DNA from: Thermopetrobacter sp. | GTDB taxonomy: Bacteria > Pseudomonadota > Alphaproteobacteria > Rhizobiales > Aestuariivirgaceae | NCBI GenBank assembly: GCA_011374735.1 | Contig: DRPD01000107.1 | Coordinates: 1-5,921 of the forward strand | Direction of reading: 5' to 3' | Length of the DNA stretch: 5,921 nucleotides | Part shown: positions 1 through 5,921 of the stretch, piece by piece | Position numbering within the stretch: position 1 is the stretch's first letter | Layout of the letters: each line of letters opens with the position of its first letter | Translations under genes and position numbers: made by a program | The notes under the pieces: model-generated | Databases searched by the model: none | What the model was told of the DNA's origin: nothing | Seen by the model: the letters and a program-made list of their open reading frames with translations, nothing else

Positions 1-41
1 GCGGGATGGTCGGTCATGCGCCCCCCATGCCCGGTTCTCAT
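1..41 (-). CDS. Possible start of an unidentified leftward gene downstream of aroC (partial)
   Basis: On the reverse strand one frame is open to the window edge. It could start at the ATG whose first base is 41 (MRTGHGGRMTDHP) or at the in-frame ATG at 17 (MTDHP), which is preceded by a G-rich stretch that is only a weak ribosome-binding site. The distance from the aroC stop codon is 17 or 41 bases, which suits a second gene in an aroC transcript. There is far too little protein to recognise a family. It may not be a gene at all; it is listed so that the edge is not lost. Confidence 0.25.
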   Translation of the reverse strand, partial: MRTGHGGRMTDHP

Positions 42-58
42 GGCCACATTGTGGTGGT

Positions 59-1144
59 TCAGCCCACCTGGGCGCGGTGCAGCAGGACATGATCGGCCAG
101 CACCAGCGCCAGCATGGCCTCCGCCACCGGCACGGCGCGGATGCCGACGCACGGGTCGTGGCGGCCCTTGGTGACGATCTCCGTTTCCGTGCCGTGGCGG
201 GTGATGGTGCGGCGCGGGGTGAGGATGGAGGAGGTGGGCTTGACCACCATGCGGGCGATGATCTCCTGGCCCGACGAGATGCCGCCCAGGATGCCGCCGG
301 CGTTGTTCTTCAGAAACCGTGGCTGGCCGTCGTCCATGACGATCTCGTCGGCCGCTTCCGATCCGGTCATGGCGGCGGCCGCGAAGCCGGCGCCGATCTC
401 CACGCCCTTCACCGCCGGGATGCTCATCAGGGCGGCGGCGATGTCCTGATCGAGCTTGCCATAGACCGGCGCGCCGAGGCCCGCCGGCACGCCGGTGGCG
501 CGCACCTCCACCACGGCGCCGATGGAATCGCCCTTCTTGCGAATGGCGTCGAGATAACCGGCCCATTCCTTCGCGGCTTCCGGGTCGGGGCAGAAGAAGG
601 GGTTCTCGTCCACCTCCTCCCATGACCAGTTGTCGCGCTCGATGGCCCGTTCGCCCATTTGCACCAGGGCGCCGCGGATGGTGATGCCGGGGACGATCTT
701 GCGGGCCACCGCGCCGGCGGCGACGCGGGCCGCCGTCTCGCGCGCCGAGGCGCGCCCGCCGCCCTTGTAGTCGCGGATGCCATATTTGGCCTGCCAGGTG
801 AAATCGGCGTGGCCGGGGCGGAATTTGTCGCGGATCTCCGCATAGTCTTTGCTGCGCTGATCGGTGTTCTCGATCATCAGCATGATGGGCGTGCCGGTGG
901 TCACCTGTTCGGGGCGCTCATCGTCGCTGAACACGCCGGAGAGAATGCGCACCTTGTCCGGCTCGCGGCGTTGGGTGACGTATCTGCTCTGCCCGGGCCG
1001 GCGCTTGTCGAGAAAGGGCTGGATGTCGGCCTCCGTCAACGGGATGCCCGGCGGGCAGCCGTCGAGCAGCGCGCCGATGGCGGGGCCGTGGCTTTCGCCG
1101 AAGGTGGTCATGCGCAGCAGGCGGCCGAAGGTGTTGTAGCTCAT
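59..1144 (-). CDS. aroC: Chorismate synthase
   Basis: Converts 5-enolpyruvylshikimate-3-phosphate (EPSP) to chorismate with loss of phosphate, the last step of the shikimate pathway in the cytoplasm. The enzyme needs reduced FMN although there is no net redox change. The protein is 361 residues, the same as E. coli AroC. All three family signatures are visible: [18 protein letters not shown] at about residues 16-33, the [16 protein letters not shown] block at about 129-144, and [16 protein letters not shown] at about 328-343. The invariant histidines of GESHG (H19) and RPGHAD (H112) are present. I chose the ATG at 1144 because [20 protein letters not shown] is the standard N-terminus. The longer frame, opening with TTG at 1207, adds 21 non-family residues, and that TTG is better explained as part of the -35 box. 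It lies downstream of thrC on the same strand but 238 bp away with its own candidate promoter, so it is probably transcribed separately. The gene appears intact. Confidence 0.98.
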   Translation of the reverse strand: MSYNTFGRLLRMTTFGESHGPAIGALLDGCPPGIPLTEADIQPFLDKRRPGQSRYVTQRREPDKVRILSGVFSDDERPEQVTTGTPIMLMIENTDQRSKDYAEIRDKFRPGHADFTWQAKYGIRDYKGGGRASARETAARVAAGAVARKIVPGITIRGALVQMGERAIERDNWSWEEVDENPFFCPDPEAAKEWAGYLDAIRKKGDSIGAVVEVRATGVPAGLGAPVYGKLDQDIAAALMSIPAVKGVEIGAGFAAAAMTGSEAADEIVMDDGQPRFLKNNAGGILGGISSGQEIIARMVVKPTSSILTPRRTITRHGTETEIVTKGRHDPCVGIRAVPVAEAMLALVLADHVLLHRAQVG

Positions 1145-1178
1145 GGCATCCGATTCCCTGCCCTCTTCAGGTGGCCGC

Positions 1179-1207
1179 AAGGTTTCTCGCCGGGGCGCAA
1201 AAGTCAA
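1179..1207 (-). promoter_or_regulatory. Candidate sigma70-type promoter of aroC
   Basis: Reading the reverse strand, TTGACT (1207-1202) is followed by exactly 17 bases and then AACCTT (1184-1179). The -35 matches the alphaproteobacterial TTGAC consensus well; the -10 is mediocre. A transcript would start near 1172 and give a leader of about 28 bases before the aroC ATG at 1144. An AGGG about 11 bases before the ATG is the best ribosome-binding site. This is inferred from spacing and sequence only. Confidence 0.45.
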
Positions 1208-1224
1208 GCTGTCGCGGGATTCAT

Positions 1225-1262
1225 GATTGGCTCTGAAGGCCCTTCCCCACCCCCTGCCAACC
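1225..1262. repeat. Direct repeat, copy A, in the thrC-aroC gap
   Basis: This copy opens with GATTGGCTCTGAAG (1225-1238) and closes with CCCCTGCCAACC (1251-1262). Both blocks recur exactly 47-48 bases further on, at 1273-1286 and 1298-1309, with a divergent centre between them. The copy also has internal symmetry: TTGGC (1227-1231) can pair with GCCAA (1256-1260), and GAAG can pair with CTTC around a three-base GCC loop. There is no coding potential. It resembles a small intergenic repeat of the REP type, but I do not recognise the family. Confidence 0.8.
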
Positions 1263-1272
1263 GATCATTATT

Positions 1273-1309
1273 GATTGGCTCTGAAGACCATCAGCATCCC
1301 CTGCCAACC
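1273..1309. repeat. Direct repeat, copy B, in the thrC-aroC gap
   Basis: This second copy shares the 14-base opening and 12-base closing blocks of copy A exactly, while the 11-12 bases between them differ. Similarity extends weakly a few bases upstream of both copies. Its closing block is also the left arm of the inverted repeat at 1289-1349, so the CTGCCAACC core occurs three times in about 90 bp: twice forward and once inverted with one change. TTGGC (1275-1279) can alternatively pair with GCCAA (1303-1307) inside the copy. Confidence 0.8.
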
Positions 1310-1349
1310 ACCCGTATTGTGGGTAAGTGGTTAGCAGGGGATGCGGATG
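1289..1349. repeat. Long inverted repeat (hairpin) downstream of thrC, possible transcript end
   Basis: Arms 1294-1311 and 1327-1344 are complementary at 17 of 18 positions. After one further mismatch four more pairs extend the stem outward to 1289 and 1349. The loop is 15 bases (1312-1326). The single interior mismatch is C-A in a plus-strand transcript but becomes a U-G wobble in a minus-strand transcript, so the fold is better in the direction of thrC transcription. The hairpin begins 33 bases past the thrC stop codon. Neither side carries a T-run, so it is not a classical intrinsic terminator. A 3'-end stabiliser, a Rho-associated end or a mobile palindromic repeat are the alternatives. 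Confidence 0.8.
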
Positions 1350-1382
1350 CTCTTGTCAGCCGCCTGCATGATCGGGAAGGAC

Positions 1383-2777
1383 TCAGGCGATGGCGGCGTT
1401 GGCGGAGATGAAGGCCTCAACCGCCGCCAGATCGTCGGGCAACACCGTGAAGCGTTCTTCCGCCTCCATGATGTGCTGCACCTTGTCCGGCAACTCCGGG
1501 TGGTGGCCGGTGGCGCGGGCCACCGCGTCGGGGAACTTGGCCGGATGGGCGGTGGACAACGCCACCATGGCCGCTTCCGCCCCGGCTTGGGCGCGGGCCA
1601 CGGCGGTGGCCACGGCGGTGTGCGGATCGATGAGGCGGCCCGTCTCCTCCCAGGTGCGGCGGATTTCCGCCAGCACCGCGCTTTCGTCCGTGCGCCCGGA
1701 GGCGAACAGCCGGCGCATCCAGTCCACTGCCGCTTCGGGCAAGGTGAAGCCGCCGGACTGGGCGAGATTGTCCATCAGCCCCTTCAGGGCCGCCGCGTCG
1801 CGATCGAGCGCGTCGAACAACAACCGCTCGAAGTTGGACGACACCTGAATGTCCATGGACGGGCTGGTGGTGGCGATCACCTCGCCCGTTTCGTAGCGGC
1901 CGGTTTCCAGCGCCCGGTGCAGGATGTCGTTGACGTTGGTGGCGATGACGAGTCGCGCGATGGGCAGACCCATCTGGCGCGCCACGTAGCCGGCGAAGAT
2001 GTCGCCGAAGTTGCCGGTGGGCACCGTATAGGCGATGGCGCGATCCGGCGCGCCCAGGGCCAGCGCGGAGGTGGCGTAATAGACCACCTGAGCGAGAATG
2101 CGCGCCCAGTTGATGGAATTGACGCCGGCCAGATTCATCCGTTCGCGGAACGGCCGGTCGTTGAACATCCGCTTCACCAGCGCCTGACAGGCGTCGAAGT
2201 CGCCCTCGATGGCGATGTTGCGCACGTTCGGCGCATCGACGGTGGTCATCTGCTTACGCTGCACCGCCGAGACGCGCTCATGGGGGTGGAGGATGAAAAT
2301 GTCGGCGCGTTTGGAGTGGCGGAACGCCTCGATGGCGGCGGAGCCGGTGTCGCCGGAGGTGGCGCCGATGATGGTGACGCGCGCGTCGCGCCGGTGAAGG
2401 GCGATGTCCATCAACCGCGCCAGCACCTGCATGGCCACGTCCTTGAAGGCCAGGGTGGGGCCGTGAAACAGCTCCAGCAGCCACAGGTTGTCGTCCAGCT
2501 GGCTCAACGGCGTGGTGGCGGCGTGATCGAATGCGCCGGCCGCGGCCTCCACCACCGCCAGCAATTCCGCTTCGGTCAGGAAATCGCCGATGAACGGATG
2601 CATGACGGCCACCGCCACCTCCGCCCACGGCTGGTTGCGCAAGGCGCGCCAGTCGGCGGCGCTCAGGGCGGGCCAGCGTGCGGGCACATACAGCCCGCCG
2701 TCCGCCGCCAGCCCGGCCAGCAGCACGTCCTGGAAACTCCTGTCCGCATCGCCGCCGCGGGTGGAGAGGTAACGCAT
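1383..2777 (-). CDS. thrC: Threonine synthase
   Basis: Pyridoxal-phosphate enzyme converting O-phosphohomoserine to threonine and phosphate, the last step of threonine synthesis, in the cytoplasm. The 464-residue protein begins MRYLSTRGGD, the usual N-terminus of the long threonine synthase class. Visible landmarks are the cofactor lysine in FHGPTLAFKDVAMQ (K112), the GATSGDTGSAA substrate-phosphate region at about 138-148, and the cofactor-phosphate loop PTGNFGDI at about 253-260. It is longer than E. coli ThrC (428 residues), as is usual in alphaproteobacteria and fungi. The ATG at 2777 is preceded by GGAGAAG with suitable spacing; the reading frame continues far upstream, across the ialB locus, but has no family sequence there. 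It is divergent from the IalB-family gene and upstream of aroC. The usual threonine partners hom and thrB are not in the window. The gene appears intact. Confidence 0.98.
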   Translation of the reverse strand: MRYLSTRGGDADRSFQDVLLAGLAADGGLYVPARWPALSAADWRALRNQPWAEVAVAVMHPFIGDFLTEAELLAVVEAAAGAFDHAATTPLSQLDDNLWLLELFHGPTLAFKDVAMQVLARLMDIALHRRDARVTIIGATSGDTGSAAIEAFRHSKRADIFILHPHERVSAVQRKQMTTVDAPNVRNIAIEGDFDACQALVKRMFNDRPFRERMNLAGVNSINWARILAQVVYYATSALALGAPDRAIAYTVPTGNFGDIFAGYVARQMGLPIARLVIATNVNDILHRALETGRYETGEVIATTSPSMDIQVSSNFERLLFDALDRDAAALKGLMDNLAQSGGFTLPEAAVDWMRRLFASGRTDESAVLAEIRRTWEETGRLIDPHTAVATAVARAQAGAEAAMVALSTAHPAKFPDAVARATGHHPELPDKVQHIMEAEERFTVLPDDLAAVEAFISANAAIA

Positions 2778-2815
2778 GAGAGGCTTCTCCGGCCAATGAC
2801 CCCGTTCGCGGCTGT

Positions 2816-2844
2816 TGCATAGCCGCCCGCACCGGGTGGCGCAA
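2816..2844 (-). promoter_or_regulatory. Candidate thrC promoter with an overlapping dyad
   Basis: On the reverse strand TTGCGC (2844-2839) is separated by 17 bases from TATGCA (2821-2816), placing a transcript start near 2809 and a leader of roughly 31 bases before the thrC ATG. A six-base-pair dyad, GCGGCT (2808-2813) and AGCCGC (2821-2826) around a seven-base centre, covers the -10 and could be an operator or a leader hairpin. No threonine- or isoleucine-rich leader peptide is apparent, so I see no sign of classical attenuation. Both boxes are imperfect, so the call is tentative. Confidence 0.35.
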
Positions 2845-2983
2845 GCGCGGGGCCGGAATTTGGCCGTATTCCTCTCGCATGGGAAGGGGCGGCAATGCTG
2901 GACGCCTCGGGACTTGGTGGCGTATCTGAAGAGATGATCCGGCGTTGCCGATTCGCGTCGCAATGCCTCATGTCGAACCATTC

Positions 2984-2988
2984 GGAGA
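2984..2988 (+). promoter_or_regulatory. Ribosome-binding site selecting the ialB-family start at 3000
   Basis: GGAGA ends 11 bases before the ATG at 3000. It supports that start over the in-frame ATGs at 2895, 2934 and 2970, which would put polar, charged residues ahead of the signal peptide. Confidence 0.6.
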
Positions 2989-2999
2989 CCCCGCGAACC

Positions 3000-3689
3000 A
3001 TGATCACCGCCCGTTCGTTCCCGTTTTTCGCCGCGGCCGGCCTGACGCTGGCGGCGCTGAGCCTCACGTCGGCCCCCGCCTCCGCCCAGCAGGCGGGCAA
3101 GAACACGGCCGCCGGCCCGCTGCCGGTGACGCCGTTCGGCCCGCGCGCCAAACCGCCACGCCGAACGGCGGTGCAGCCGGGCGCTCCGCGGCCAGCGGCG
3201 CCGAAGCCGGAAACCGTGGCCACCCATGGCATCTGGAAGGTGCAATGCGAGAAAGTGCCGGCCGGCAAGGACAAGAACGGCAACATCATCAAACGCAAGG
3301 TCTGCTATCTCGCCGCGACCCGCATCGACCCGGAAAAGCGCGGCGTGTTCCTCGCCGTCTTGTTGCTGAAAGCCAAGCGCAAGGGCGCCAAGGGCAAGGT
3401 GGTGGCCGCCCACATGTTCAACATGCGCGCGCCGATCGGCGTCTATCTGCCCACCGGCATCGGTCTGGAGGTGGACGGCAAGGCGATCGCCCGGGCGCCG
3501 TTCCTGCGCTGCTCGCAGGCATTCTGCGAATCGCTGGCGCAGGCCAGCCCCAAGACGCTGACGGCGTTGCAGAAGGGCAAGACGGCGCGCTTCATCTATT
3601 ACGCCGCGCCGGGGGTGGGGCTGCCGTTGACCTTCGACCTGAAAGGGTTCGCGGCGGCGATGAAGACACTCAATGACGTGCAGAAGTGA
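3000..3689 (+). CDS. Invasion-associated locus B (IalB) family secreted protein
   Basis: Predicted exported protein of 229 residues. Residues 1-29 form a signal peptide: a short basic N-terminus, a hydrophobic stretch FFAAAGLTLAALSL and an ASA site, with cleavage expected before QQ. A Pro/Ala-rich, basic linker follows (about 30-72), then the IalB domain (about 75-215). That domain shows GIWKVQCEK, the MFNMRAPIGVYLPTGIGLEVDG core at about 139-160 and PFLRCSQAFCES at about 168-178. Four cysteines (83, 102, 171, 176) could form disulfides in the periplasm. The family is named after a Bartonella locus linked to red-cell invasion, but it is widespread in free-living alphaproteobacteria and its molecular role is not settled, so the name should not be read as a virulence claim. 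tldD begins 7 bases after its stop codon, implying co-transcription. The start at 3000 is chosen by signal peptide position and ribosome-binding site. Confidence 0.88.
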   Translation: MITARSFPFFAAAGLTLAALSLTSAPASAQQAGKNTAAGPLPVTPFGPRAKPPRRTAVQPGAPRPAAPKPETVATHGIWKVQCEKVPAGKDKNGNIIKRKVCYLAATRIDPEKRGVFLAVLLLKAKRKGAKGKVVAAHMFNMRAPIGVYLPTGIGLEVDGKAIARAPFLRCSQAFCESLAQASPKTLTALQKGKTARFIYYAAPGVGLPLTFDLKGFAAAMKTLNDVQK

Positions 3690-3696
3690 TGTCCTC

Positions 3697-5124
3697 ATGA
3701 AAACGGACGCGGCGCTGTTCTTCGATCACACCGGGCTTGACCGGGCCCGGGCAGAGAGACTGGTGGGCGAGGCGCTGGCCGGGGCCGACGACGGCGAGCT
3801 GTTCATCGAGCTGTCGGTGGCGGAGGCCCTGAGCTTCGATGACGGCAAGCTGAAATCGGCCTCCTACGACAGCCGCAGCGGTTTCGGCCTGCGCGCCGTG
3901 GCCGGGGAGCGCACCGGCTACGCCCATTCCTCGGAGGTGTCCGAACAGGCCCTGAAGCGCGCCGCGCGGACGGTGCGGGCGGTGCAGGCCGGGCATGACG
4001 GCGCGGTGGCCATGGAGGCGCCGCAAGGGCGCAACCGGGCGCTCTATCCGGGTGACGATCCGTCGCGCGAGATGGCCTTCGCGGCCAAGGTGAAGCTGCT
4101 GGAGGAGGCCGACGCCTTCGCCCGCTCGCTGGATGAACGGGTGCGGCAGGTGAGCGTGTCGCTGGCGTCGAGCTGGCAGGCGGTGGCGATCCTGCGCGCC
4201 GACGGGCGGCTGCTGACCGATCTCAGGCCGCTGGTGCGGTTCAACGTGTCGGTCATCACCGAACAGGGCGAGAAGCGCGGCAGCGGCTCCCACGGCGTCG
4301 GCGGGCGGCTGTCGTGGGATGACTACATCGGCGAAGACAAATGGCGCGACGCGGTGAAGGAGGCGCTGCGCCAGTCGCTGGTGTCATTGGAGGCCGATCC
4401 GGCGCCGGCCGGGGAGATGGACGTGGTGCTGGGGCCGGGCTGGCCGGGCATCCTGCTGCACGAGGCGGTGGGCCACGGGCTGGAGGGCGACTTCAACCGC
4501 AAGGGCGAATCGGCCTTCGCCGGGCTGATCGGCCAGCGGGTGGCGGCGAAGGGCGTCACCGTGGTCGATGACGGCGCCATCGCCGGGCGGCGCGGCTCGC
4601 TGACCATCGACGACGAGGGCACGCCGACGTCGGAGACGGTGTTGATCGAGGACGGGGTGCTGGTGGGCTACATGCAGGATCGGATGAACGCGCGGCTGAT
4701 GGGCATGGCGCCGACCGGCAACGGGCGGCGCGAGTCCTACGCCCACGCGCCGATGCCGCGCATGACCAACACCTTCATGCGTCCCGGCGATCATGAGCCG
4801 GAAGAGATCATCCGCTCGGTGAAGAAAGGGCTGTATGCCGTCTCCTTCGGCGGCGGGCAGGTGGACATCACGTCGGGCAACTTCGTGTTCACCTGCACGG
4901 AGGCCTATCTCATCGAGGACGGCAAGGTGACCCGCCCGGTGAAGGACGCTACCCTGATCGGCAACGGCAAGGACGCCATGACGCGGGTGACGATGATCGG
5001 CGACGATCTGAAGCTCGATCCCGGCATCGGCACCTGCGGCAAGGCCGGGCAGGGGGTGCCGGTGGGGGTGGGGCAGCCCACCTTGCGCATCGATGCGCTG
5101 ACCGTCGGCGGCACCAGCGCCTGA
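3697..5124 (+). CDS. tldD: Metallopeptidase subunit TldD (peptidase family U62)
   Basis: TldD is the catalytic half of the TldD/TldE (PmbA) heterodimer, a cytoplasmic zinc peptidase that in E. coli trims leader peptide from pre-microcin B17 and degrades unfolded peptides such as the CcdA antitoxin. The protein is 475 residues (E. coli 481). The HExxxH motif is HEAVGH, with H255, E256 and H260. The third metal-ligand cysteine is C447 in PGIGTCGKAGQ; both are offset by seven from the E. coli first histidine (262) and cysteine (454), as expected for a collinear protein. FGGGQVDITSGNFVF and the C-terminal VGQPTLRIDALTVGG blocks are also typical. I prefer the ATG at 3697; an in-frame ATG at 3673 would overlap the upstream gene by 17 bases and adds MTCRSDVL, which is not family-like. 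The ribosome-binding site is weak (AGAAG, about 10 bases upstream), so translation may be coupled to the IalB-family gene. TldE is not in the window. Confidence 0.97.
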   Translation: MKTDAALFFDHTGLDRARAERLVGEALAGADDGELFIELSVAEALSFDDGKLKSASYDSRSGFGLRAVAGERTGYAHSSEVSEQALKRAARTVRAVQAGHDGAVAMEAPQGRNRALYPGDDPSREMAFAAKVKLLEEADAFARSLDERVRQVSVSLASSWQAVAILRADGRLLTDLRPLVRFNVSVITEQGEKRGSGSHGVGGRLSWDDYIGEDKWRDAVKEALRQSLVSLEADPAPAGEMDVVLGPGWPGILLHEAVGHGLEGDFNRKGESAFAGLIGQRVAAKGVTVVDDGAIAGRRGSLTIDDEGTPTSETVLIEDGVLVGYMQDRMNARLMGMAPTGNGRRESYAHAPMPRMTNTFMRPGDHEPEEIIRSVKKGLYAVSFGGGQVDITSGNFVFTCTEAYLIEDGKVTRPVKDATLIGNGKDAMTRVTMIGDDLKLDPGIGTCGKAGQGVPVGVGQPTLRIDALTVGGTSA

Positions 5125-5139
5125 TCGCCCCTGATACCA

Positions 5140-5155
5140 TTTGCCATGTGACAAA
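5140..5155. promoter_or_regulatory. 16 bp near-perfect dyad, candidate operator upstream of the MATE gene
   Basis: TTTGCCA-TG-TGACAAA: the seven-base halves match as inverted repeats at 6 of 7 positions around a two-base centre. It lies 15 bases past the tldD stop codon and 82 bases before the transporter ATG. The arms are too short and the loop too small for a terminator hairpin, which favours protein binding. No regulator gene is visible nearby, so the binding protein is unknown. Confidence 0.35.
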
Positions 5156-5168
5156 CCGTCTGGTGCGG

Positions 5169-5197
5169 TTGACCGGGCGCGGCGCTTGCGCCACCTT
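5169..5197 (+). promoter_or_regulatory. Weak candidate promoter for the MATE gene
   Basis: TTGACC (5169-5174), a 17-base spacer and CACCTT (5192-5197) have the spacing of a housekeeping promoter. The -35 is good and the -10 poor. A start near 5204 would leave a leader of about 34 bases, and the dyad at 5140-5155 would be centred near -56, an activator-like position. Readthrough from tldD is the alternative, since no clear terminator separates the genes. Confidence 0.3.
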
Positions 5198-5237
5198 CCC
5201 GCGTGCGCTTCGCTATCGTCCAGGCGAGAGAACACCC

Positions 5238-5921
5238 ATGAACAGGCACGCGGCGCATTCCCGACAGGCGCGGTTCCTCACCGGCTCCATCGCCCGGCAC
5301 GTGGTGCTGATGACGCTGATGGCGGCCATCGGCCTGATGTCCATGTTCGTGGTCGATCTGGTCGATCTGTGGTTCATCTCCATGCTGGGGCGGGTGGAGA
5401 CGACGGCCGGCATCGGCTTCGCCGGCACCCTCGCCTTCATCAACCTGTCGCTGGGCCTCGGCATCGGCGCTGCCGCGGGTGTGCTGGTGGCGGTCAATCT
5501 GGGCAAGGGACGGCGCATCAGGGCGCGCCAATTCGCCACCTCCACGCTGTTGTTGAACACGGGCATCGCCGGCGTGATTTCGCTCATCGCGCTGCTGTTT
5601 CCCGACTTTCTGCTGGGCCTGCTGGGGGCGAAGGGCGCGGCGCTGGACGAGGCGCGCACCTACCTGCGCATTGTGGCGCTGGGCTTTCCGCTGCTGGCCG
5701 GGCTGCTGATCTTCAGCTTCGGCTTGCGATCCGCCGGCGATGCGCGCCGGGCGATGTTCGTCACCCTGTCCATCGCCATCGTCAATGCCATTCTCGATCC
5801 GATCTTCATTTTCGTCTTCGGGCTGGGCATCGCCGGGGCGGCGCTGGCCACCCTGACGGCGCAGGCGATGGGCTTCATCATCGGCTGGATCGGATTGTCG
5901 CGGGTGCACAAGCTGCTGGGA
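5238..5921 (+). CDS. MATE family efflux transporter (N-terminal half, cut by window end)
   Basis: Inner-membrane antiporter of the multidrug and toxic compound extrusion family, which exports cationic or hydrophobic compounds in exchange for sodium or protons. Its substrate cannot be predicted here. The 228 visible residues are open to the last base, so this is the first half of a protein normally of about 440-470 residues with 12 helices. Hydrophobic segments lie at about 21-48, 58-88, 101-122, 141-162 and 173-195, with a further one running from about 197. The first helix carries the acidic pair D40 and D43. The family block LRSAGDARRAMFVTLSIAIVNAILDPIFIF at about 163-192, then GLGIAGAALAT, is the repeat-one hallmark (usually LRAxGD...NxxLDPxxIF...GxxGAAxAT). 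The ATG at 5238 has a purine-rich AGGCGAGAG ending 7 bases upstream. It follows tldD by 113 bp, so it may form its own unit. Confidence 0.93.
   Translation, partial: MNRHAAHSRQARFLTGSIARHVVLMTLMAAIGLMSMFVVDLVDLWFISMLGRVETTAGIGFAGTLAFINLSLGLGIGAAAGVLVAVNLGKGRRIRARQFATSTLLLNTGIAGVISLIALLFPDFLLGLLGAKGAALDEARTYLRIVALGFPLLAGLLIFSFGLRSAGDARRAMFVTLSIAIVNAILDPIFIFVFGLGIAGAALATLTAQAMGFIIGWIGLSRVHKLLG

Noticed and set aside
25..54. Short palindromes CCATG/CATGG and CCACATTGTGG after aroC as a terminator
   Set aside because: The stems are only five pairs, one has a single-base loop, and there is no T-run, so a terminator call is unsupported.
1145..1207. TTG start giving aroC 21 additional residues
   Set aside because: The extension is not family sequence, and the TTG forms part of a TTGACT -35 box with correct spacing to a -10.
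1341..2822. 493-codon open frame on the plus strand opposite thrC
   Set aside because: Its translation is dominated by His, Arg, Gly and Gln with no recognisable domain, as expected for the antisense frame of a GC-rich gene. thrC on the other strand is unambiguous.
2895..2999. Upstream ATG starts (2895, 2934, 2970) for the IalB-family protein
   Set aside because: They would bury the signal peptide behind up to 35 polar residues; the start at 3000 has GGAGA upstream and puts the hydrophobic segment near the N-terminus.
2778..3698. N-terminal extension of the thrC frame to give 771 codons across the IalB-family locus
   Set aside because: The extra residues are Arg/Gly/His-rich and unrelated to threonine synthase, they lie antisense to the IalB-family gene, and a good ribosome-binding site precedes the ATG at 2777.
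5152..5191. AACCG/CGGTT and GGCGC/GCGCC stems as a tldD terminator
   Set aside because: Five-pair stems with no following T-run are expected by chance in DNA this GC-rich.
4905..5909. 334-codon minus-strand frame across the tldD end and the MATE gene
   Set aside because: Gln/His/Arg/Asp-rich antisense translation with no domain; the opposite strand encodes clear MATE and TldD motifs.
1..5921. CRISPR array, tRNA/rRNA, transposase, toxin-antitoxin or defence genes
   Set aside because: No regularly spaced multi-copy repeats beyond the two copies noted, no cloverleaf or rRNA-like sequence, and all five long genes belong to ordinary chromosomal families.

Overview
This 5.9 kb stretch looks like ordinary chromosome from a high-GC alphaproteobacterium. 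The main evidence is an IalB-family secreted protein (a family concentrated in Alphaproteobacteria) directly upstream of tldD, a 464-residue threonine synthase longer than the enterobacterial form, and strong G/C bias at third codon positions. I cannot name the genus from the sequence alone. I see no transposase, integrase, phage gene, tRNA, rRNA or CRISPR array.

Layout: the left half is transcribed leftward. thrC (threonine synthase, 1383-2777) is followed, after a 238 bp gap, by aroC (chorismate synthase, 59-1144). A possible next leftward gene begins in the first 41 bases and is cut by the window edge. The thrC-aroC gap holds the most unusual DNA here: two direct repeats of about 37-38 bp, the second of which forms the left arm of a long inverted repeat. 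A sigma70-like promoter for aroC lies closer to that gene. The right half is transcribed rightward: an IalB-family protein (3000-3689), tldD (3697-5124, only 7 bp later, probably one transcript), then after 113 bp a MATE-type efflux transporter starting at 5238 and still open at the window end.

Functionally, thrC performs the last step of threonine synthesis and aroC the last step of the shikimate pathway, so the left side is amino-acid housekeeping. The right side is an envelope protein of unclear function, the metallopeptidase subunit TldD (its usual partner TldE/PmbA is not in view) and a drug/cation antiporter. The divergent thrC/ialB region (2778-2999) contains a candidate thrC promoter overlapped by a short dyad. 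The tldD-MATE gap contains a 16 bp near-perfect dyad that could be an operator.

No convincing new biological system is visible. The points worth following up are the intergenic repeat/hairpin cluster and the two candidate operator dyads.
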